A DNA stretch of 10,777 nucleotides, taken from positions 1 through 10,777 of the forward strand of contig CAJUKR010000050.1 in the NCBI GenBank assembly GCA_910587025.1, read 5' to 3'. This document shows, piece by piece, positions 7,011 through 10,777 of the stretch. The position numbers and the translations under genes are program-made. Source of the DNA: an uncultured Christensenellaceae bacterium (GTDB lineage: Bacteria > Bacillota > Clostridia > Christensenellales > Pumilibacteraceae). Positions within the stretch are counted from its first letter, which is position 1. Each line of letters starts with the position of its first letter. The notes under the pieces are model-generated. The model ran no database searches and was not told where the DNA came from. It was given only the letters and a program-made list of their open reading frames with translations.

Positions 7011-7269
7011 GAAGTGTATGCAGAAAAGTCTGAGGAATTTCAAATCGGAGAAGTGCGCGGAGAAACGCGCTTCGGAAATCGTCGGCGAATACAGCCGCAT
7101 GAGCGAGGACGCGCTTTTCGCCAAACTCATGGAAGAGGTGGCGTCGCAGAAATCCGACGGTACGTTCGACATGGCGGAGCTGACGGAAAACGTGAACAAG
7201 ATGCGCCCGTATCTGTCCGCGGAACAGTCGGCGAAACTCAATCATTTGCTTAAGCTGATAGGGTCGTGA
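7009..7269 (+). CDS. Small hypothetical protein, 83-86 aa
   Basis: Not recognised. The product is small, charged and helical in character: a Lys/Glu-rich first half, then EYSRMSEDALFAKLMEEV and, near the end, PYLSAEQSAKLNHLLKLIG, which looks like a short helix-turn-helix-like packing unit without being a clear DNA-binding motif. There is no signal peptide or membrane segment. Start choice is uncertain: ATG at 7009 (86 aa) overlaps the palindrome and ATG at 7018 (83 aa) is close behind; neither has a good Shine-Dalgarno, and the mRNA could be nearly leaderless. Codon use matches neighbouring genes. It ends 4 bases before the S8 protease, so the two are probably co-transcribed, and a link such as partner or substrate is possible but unproven. 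Confidence 0.6.
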   Translation: MKCMQKSLRNFKSEKCAEKRASEIVGEYSRMSEDALFAKLMEEVASQKSDGTFDMAELTENVNKMRPYLSAEQSAKLNHLLKLIGS

Positions 7270-7273
7270 CGGC

Positions 7274-8317
7274 TTGGACGAGTATATCGTATATCTCGAC
7301 GATATGTCGGGCGGCGCTTTCGAACTTGCGACGCATTCCCGTCTGACGCATATCTATCCGTTTATCTCTTCGGTCGCCGCGGTGGGCGATTCCGTACCGA
7401 TAGCGTCTGCCGTGCATGTACGCGACGCGGTCAAAGTTACCCGAGTGGCGGTTAAAATGGACAGTGTGCGAAAGGCGGTGAAATTGCGTGAGCCGAACGT
7501 TCGTTTCCCGGGGAAAGGCGTTTCGGTGGCCGTGATCGATACGGGACTTTCTCCGCACCTCGATTTTTTCCTGCCCAACCGCATTCCTGTTTTTGTCGAT
7601 CTCGTGGGCGGAAAAACGGAAGCGTACGACGACAACGGTCACGGTACGTCGGTAGCCGGCGCTTTGGCGGGAAGCGGACTAATGTCGGACGGGCGATATT
7701 CCGGAATCGCTCCCGGCGTGAATATCATTCCCGTGAAAGCGCTCGGGGCGAACGGCGAGGGCAGTACGTCGGACATATTGCAGGCTATGCAATGGGTATG
7801 GACGAATTGCGACAAGTATAATATCCGCGTGGTGTGCATGTCGTTCGGCGCCGAGCCGCAGGGCAAGACGGATCCGCTTGCGCGCGGAGCGGAAGCCCTG
7901 CATTCCCGCGGCGTGCTCGTGGTCGCGAGCAGCGGCAACGACGGACCCGAAGAGGGTACGGTCAAATCGCCTGGGATCAGTCCGTTTGCGCTTACCGTTG
8001 GCGGCACGGAAGCGAAGGGCGAGATGCGACTGTCGCCGTTCTCTTCGCGCGGGGTTTACGGCGGCATAAGAAAGCCGGACGTAGTCGCGCCGGCGGAGGA
8101 CATAATCTGCACCGGATCGGCGGAAGATTACGTTACCGTTTCGGGTACGAGTATAGCGACTCCGATCGTGGCCGGCGCGTGCGCGCTCGTATTCGCCGCC
8201 AGACCGTCTTATACTCCTGATAAGGTACGTCAGCTTATCGCCGAAAACGCCCGTCCCATGACCGAGGAAGGGAGCGGAAGCGGGCTGATAGATATGTCGT
8301 TCGTTTCTTTACTTTGA
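7274..8317 (+). CDS. Subtilisin-family (S8) serine protease, probably intracellular
   Basis: A 347-residue subtilase that would cleave peptide bonds with an Asp-His-Ser triad. All three parts are intact: VIDTG with D89, DNGHGTSVAG with H123, and SGTSIATP with S293. SSGND around residue 220 carries the oxyanion-hole asparagine. The first 75 or so residues before GKGVSVAVIDTG resemble a short propeptide-like region, not a secretion signal, so the enzyme probably stays in the cytoplasm, like AprX-type or intracellular subtilisins. The start is taken as TTG at 7274, because an in-frame TAG at 7259-7261 closes the frame just upstream and no ATG or GTG lies between. A GATAGGG about ten bases before it could bind the ribosome. 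It lies 4 bases after the small gene. Its last 9 bases overlap the convergent desulfurase gene. Confidence 0.88.
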   Translation: MDEYIVYLDDMSGGAFELATHSRLTHIYPFISSVAAVGDSVPIASAVHVRDAVKVTRVAVKMDSVRKAVKLREPNVRFPGKGVSVAVIDTGLSPHLDFFLPNRIPVFVDLVGGKTEAYDDNGHGTSVAGALAGSGLMSDGRYSGIAPGVNIIPVKALGANGEGSTSDILQAMQWVWTNCDKYNIRVVCMSFGAEPQGKTDPLARGAEALHSRGVLVVASSGNDGPEEGTVKSPGISPFALTVGGTEAKGEMRLSPFSSRGVYGGIRKPDVVAPAEDIICTGSAEDYVTVSGTSIATPIVAGACALVFAARPSYTPDKVRQLIAENARPMTEEGSGSGLIDMSFVSLL

Positions 8318-9430
8318 CAGTTCGGAAACGGCTTGCAAAAAGAAATTCAGTTCTTCGACGGTGTTGTCGACTCCGAGCGCGATCCTGATCATTCCGTCTT
8401 TCATCGTGCCGTAGTGCTTATGTATGAGCGGCGCGCAGTGCAGCCCCGCTCTTACGCAGATGTCGTATTCGTCCGACAGAATGTTTCCCGCTTCCGAGCT
8501 CGACATGCCGCGGATGTTGAACGCGATGACCGGACCGCCGTATTCTTTTCTCGTATAAAGCTGAACGCCGTGTATCTTCGACAGCTCGCCGAGCGTATAT
8601 ATGAACATACCCGTCAATTTTTTCGCATTGCTTTCACCGTATTCCTTGACGTACTTGAACGCCGCGTTCAGCCCGGCTATGGCCGGAGTGGGAAGCGTTC
8701 CGCTCTCGAGCGCTTCGGGAAGTTCCGACGGTTGCGGCTTGGCGGAATCCGTACCCGTACCGCCGTATCTGAACGGCTTTACGTCGCCGTGACGGATCAG
8801 GAGCAGACCGATGCCCTGGGGCGCGTGTAACCCTTTGTGCGGCGCGACTGCCAGCATGGAGATGTGCGAAGCGTTCATGTCGATCTTTCTGTAGCCGGCG
8901 CTCTGTGCGCCGTCCACGAGAAACAGAAGTCCCGACTTTTCCGCGAAATACCCGATCTCGTCGATGGGTTGGGGCGCGCCGGTCACGTTGCCGACATGGT
9001 TTACGATCACCATATATGTATTCGGACGAACGGCGGCGGCGATTTGTTCCGCGGTTACGTTCCCGCTTCCGAGCGGCTGAACGACTGTAAAATCGACCAG
9101 CCCGAGTTCGCGCAGTCGTATGAGCGGACGCAGAACGCTGTTGTGCTCGAGAGCCGTAGTTATGATATGTCCGCCCTTTCTGACCGTACCGAATATGGCG
9201 GTGTTAAGCGCGTCGGTACAACTCATCGTGAATATCACACGGTCGGGCGGACAGCCGAAATATTTGGCGGCGGTCTCGCGCGTATCCTCGACCATCATTC
9301 CGGCTTTGACGGCAAGGGAATGCGACGAACGCGTAGGGTTCGCCGACAGATACTTCAACGCCGTTCCGACCGCGTTTATTACTCCCGTCGGTTTGAAATA
9401 AGTAGTGGCGGCATTGTCAAGATAGATCAT
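8309..9430 (-). CDS. Cysteine desulfurase-like class V aminotransferase (EF2568/TIGR01977 type)
   Basis: A 373-residue fold type I PLP enzyme of the NifS/SufS superfamily, expected to take sulfur (or selenium) from cysteine (or selenocysteine) and leave alanine. It opens with YLDNAATTYFKP, has ALEHNS with H96 stacking on PLP, LVDGAQSAG with D173, and APHKG with Schiff-base lysine K199. The sulfur-carrying cysteine is C332 in RAGLHCAPLIHK. The compact form and this motif order match the subfamily TIGR01977, which is distinct from the housekeeping IscS and SufS. GGAGG lies six bases before the ATG. No SUF or ISC scaffold genes are nearby. It is divergent from a DUF3343 protein, a known companion in sulfur/selenium gene sets. 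Its 3' end overlaps the S8 protease by 9 bases and no terminator is seen between them. Confidence 0.9.
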   Translation of the reverse strand: MIYLDNAATTYFKPTGVINAVGTALKYLSANPTRSSHSLAVKAGMMVEDTRETAAKYFGCPPDRVIFTMSCTDALNTAIFGTVRKGGHIITTALEHNSVLRPLIRLRELGLVDFTVVQPLGSGNVTAEQIAAAVRPNTYMVIVNHVGNVTGAPQPIDEIGYFAEKSGLLFLVDGAQSAGYRKIDMNASHISMLAVAPHKGLHAPQGIGLLLIRHGDVKPFRYGGTGTDSAKPQPSELPEALESGTLPTPAIAGLNAAFKYVKEYGESNAKKLTGMFIYTLGELSKIHGVQLYTRKEYGGPVIAFNIRGMSSSEAGNILSDEYDICVRAGLHCAPLIHKHYGTMKDGMIRIALGVDNTVEELNFFLQAVSELSK

Positions 9431-9443
9431 CGAAGTCCTCCGT

Positions 9444-9458
9444 GCTCCTAAACGGAGC
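9444..9458. other. Small hairpin in the divergent leader between the desulfurase and DUF3343 genes
   Basis: GCTCC at 9444-9448 and GGAGC at 9454-9458 can pair around a five-base loop. On the minus strand it sits just upstream of the desulfurase ribosome binding site. The stem is only five pairs and may be chance. I find no convincing -35/-10 pair for either gene in the 92 bases from 9431 to 9522. Confidence 0.2.
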
Positions 9459-9522
9459 TATACGATAATCTATTACGGGCGGCGGCGAAAGAGAACGAAA
9501 GAAACTCAAAAGGAAGATAAAA

Positions 9523-9762
9523 ATGGAAATATTGATTATTTTCAAAACGAGAAACCAGACGCTTCGTTGCGCAAACTTTTTACGCTCGGCGGGATACGCC
9601 GCTTCCGTTATAGATACGCCGCTCAGGCTTTACGGCAGTTGTACGCTGTCCGTAAGGTGCGACCGCGCGGCGTTTTCGTATTTTTACGGCTCGGCGCATA
9701 TGTTTCCGTCGTTTGTGGGAGCATATGAATCGTCGGGAGGAAAATACACGCGAATTTTTTGA
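9523..9762 (+). CDS. DUF3343 family protein (putative Se/S carrier-like)
   Basis: A 79-residue protein that fits the DUF3343 family (Pfam 'putative Se/S carrier-like'): a short beta strand start (MEILIIFKTRN), a helix with the pattern of residues handling 'ALKAEKLLKEAG' in relatives (here TLRCANFLRSAGYAASVIDTP), then LRLYGSCTLSVRC. C40 aligns with the conserved cysteine of the SSSCG segment, the residue thought to carry sulfur or selenium; C16 and C46 are extra. AGGAAG lies about six bases before the ATG. It is divergent from the desulfurase, which would be a natural donor. The family call rests on pattern memory and its biochemical role is not proved. It ends 5 bases before the nth promoter. 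Confidence 0.75.
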   Translation: MEILIIFKTRNQTLRCANFLRSAGYAASVIDTPLRLYGSCTLSVRCDRAAFSYFYGSAHMFPSFVGAYESSGGKYTRIF

Positions 9763-9767
9763 AATGC

Positions 9768-9796
9768 TTTACATCGGGCGCGCCTTGTGTTATACT
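9768..9796 (+). promoter_or_regulatory. Sigma-A type promoter of nth-obg
   Basis: TTTACA at 9768-9773 and TATACT at 9791-9796 are exactly 17 bases apart, one mismatch from consensus in each box. Transcription should start near 9803, about 24 bases before the nth ATG, with AGAGGA in between as ribosome binding site. Confidence 0.8.
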
Positions 9797-9826
9797 TGAC
9801 TCATCAATTACGACAGAGGAAAAAGT

Positions 9827-10447
9827 ATGTCACGTTCGGGCGAAATTATAGCGCAACTCAGATCGGACTATCCCGACGCTCACTGCGAACTCGATTACGG
9901 CACGCCGTTCGAGCTTCTCGTCGCGGTGATTTTGTCCGCGCAATGTACGGACAAACGCGTCAATATAGTGACGAAAAGTCTTTTCGAAAAATACAACACA
10001 CCGTATGATTTTGCCTGTATGGAACAGCAAAAACTGGAAGAGCTTATTCATTCGTGCGGCTTCTTCCGCGCAAAGGCGCGCAGTATAATTTCGGCGAGCC
10101 GGGATATTCTCGAAAAATTCGGCGGCGAAGTTCCAAGTACCATGGAAGATCTGCTTACCCTTCGCGGCGTCGGCAGAAAAACGGCTAACGTAGTGCTTGC
10201 CGTAGCTTTCGGTGAGTCCACGATCGCGGTCGACACTCATGTTTTCCGCACCGCGCACCGTCTCGGTCTTTCGGACAAGCCCACTCCCGAAGGGGTGGAA
10301 AGAGATCTCGTCGCGGCGTTCGACGAAGAGGACAGAAGCGTGGCGCATCATCTGCTTATTTTCCATGGAAGATACCGCTGTCACAGTCAGCGTCCCGAAT
10401 GCGACGGTTGTTCGCTTTATGATTATTGCGTATACGGGAAAGAATAA
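9827..10447 (+). CDS. nth: Endonuclease III (DNA glycosylase/AP lyase)
   Basis: A 206-residue base-excision repair enzyme that removes oxidised pyrimidines and nicks the strand at the abasic site. The helix-hairpin-helix is LRGVGRKTANVV with catalytic lysine K118; the catalytic aspartate is D136 in VDTHVFR; these align with K120 and D138 of E. coli Nth. The C-terminal 4Fe-4S cluster cysteines are C185, C192, C195 and C201, with the exact family spacing C-x6-C-x2-C-x5-C. LSAQCTD near residue 37 is also typical. The length is normal. It has its own promoter 31 bases upstream and ends 12 bases before obg. Confidence 0.98.
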   Translation: MSRSGEIIAQLRSDYPDAHCELDYGTPFELLVAVILSAQCTDKRVNIVTKSLFEKYNTPYDFACMEQQKLEELIHSCGFFRAKARSIISASRDILEKFGGEVPSTMEDLLTLRGVGRKTANVVLAVAFGESTIAVDTHVFRTAHRLGLSDKPTPEGVERDLVAAFDEEDRSVAHHLLIFHGRYRCHSQRPECDGCSLYDYCVYGKE

Positions 10448-10459
10448 AGAGGGAATAAT

Positions 10460-10729
10460 ATGTTTATCGATAAGGCAAAAATTTATATAAAGTCCGGCGA
10501 CGGCGGCAACGGATGCACGTCGTTTTATACCGAAAAATACGTGAGCAACGGCGGTCCGGACGGCGGCAACGGCGGCTCGGGCGGTCGCGTGGGTTTTCGC
10601 GCCGTCAAAAACAAATCGACGCTTGCCGATTTCAAGTTCTCCCAGCACTTCCGCGCCGAGAACGGAGAATCGGGTCGGTCGAGATATTCGGCGGGCAAGA
10701 AAGGCAAGGATCTCGTAATAGACGTCCCC
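10460..10729 (+). CDS. obgE: Obg family GTPase, N-terminal 90 residues only
   Basis: Only the start of the gene is present. It reads MFIDKAKIYIKSGDGGNG, then GGPDGGNGGSGG and AENGESGRSRYSAG: the glycine-rich Obg fold that precedes the GTPase domain. Obg is an essential ribosome-associated GTPase. AGAGGGA provides a ribosome binding site, and the gene follows nth by 12 bases, so they are probably one transcript. The GTPase domain (G1-G5) is missing because the contig ends. The last genomic codon is CCC (P90, in VIDVP) at 10727-10729; relatives continue VPVGT here. Residues read beyond this point come from sequencing adapter and should be discarded. Confidence 0.92.
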
Positions 10730-10777
10730 AGATCGGAAGAGCGTCGTGTAGGGAAAGAGTGTAGATCTCGGTGGTCG
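10730..10777. other. Illumina TruSeq adapter, not genomic
   Basis: From 10730 the sequence begins AGATCGGAAGAGCGTCGTGT and continues to the end exactly as the first 48 bases of the reverse complement of the TruSeq universal adapter. Translation gives the peptides RSEERRVGKECRSRW and GRASCRERV in two frames, both known as adapter contamination signatures. It interrupts obg. The base at 10730 could belong to either source. Confidence 0.98.

Noticed and set aside
8333..8830. 165-codon rightward frame opposite the desulfurase
   Set aside because: Shadow of the desulfurase, whose PLP lysine and active cysteine are in the minus-strand frame.
10513..10764. 83-codon frame overlapping obg and ending in GRASCRERV
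   Set aside because: It is out of frame with obg and its end is translated adapter sequence.
1..10777. CRISPR array, tRNA or rRNA genes, insertion sequences, phage genes
   Set aside because: I saw no direct-repeat array, no tRNA-like or rRNA-like stretch, no transposase and no terminal inverted repeats; genes are packed throughout, leaving no long empty region.

Overview
The window looks like the end of an assembled contig from an anaerobic member of the Bacillota, probably a Clostridia-type gut or environmental lineage. The basis is near-balanced GC, heavy use of ATA (Ile) codons, strong AGGAGG-type ribosome binding sites, and close-packed genes of families common in that group. The placement is an inference from gene families, not from a marker search. 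The last 48 bases are not genomic: they are reverse-complement Illumina TruSeq adapter.

Layout. (1) Bases 1-92 may hold the 5' end of a leftward gene that runs off the window. (2) Bases 93-6797 form a compact rightward operon. A near-consensus promoter (TTGACT, 17 bp, TATAAT) is followed by a class I/II PLP aminotransferase, tyrS, yigZ (IMPACT family), ilvE, an O-acetylhomoserine sulfhydrylase (metY-like) and a malic enzyme. Gaps are short or negative throughout, and a Rho-independent terminator at 6771-6797 closes the unit. (3) Bases 6699-8317 hold a small divergent pair of unrecognised genes around a palindrome at 6989-7010. The leftward one overlaps the malic enzyme end and contains the operon terminator inside its coding sequence. 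The rightward one is followed 4 bases later by a signal-less subtilisin-family (S8) protease. (4) At 8309-9762 a cysteine-desulfurase-like PLP enzyme on the minus strand diverges from a 79-residue DUF3343 (putative Se/S carrier) protein. (5) From 9768 a second near-consensus promoter drives nth (endonuclease III) and obg, the latter cut after 90 codons by the adapter.

How the genes fit together. The first operon joins amino-acid nitrogen transfer (two aminotransferases), sulfur assimilation into homocysteine, tyrosyl-tRNA charging and pyruvate supply from malate. The estimated 5' leader is only about 25 bases, too short for a T-box or SAM riboswitch, so tyrS and metY do not seem to be controlled that way here. 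The desulfurase and DUF3343 pair suggests sulfur or selenium delivery. nth and obg are housekeeping genes for DNA repair and ribosome/GTPase function.

Most of the window is ordinary core metabolism. I do not see a clear new system. The least explained part is the small divergon with its palindrome and linked intracellular protease (6699-8317).
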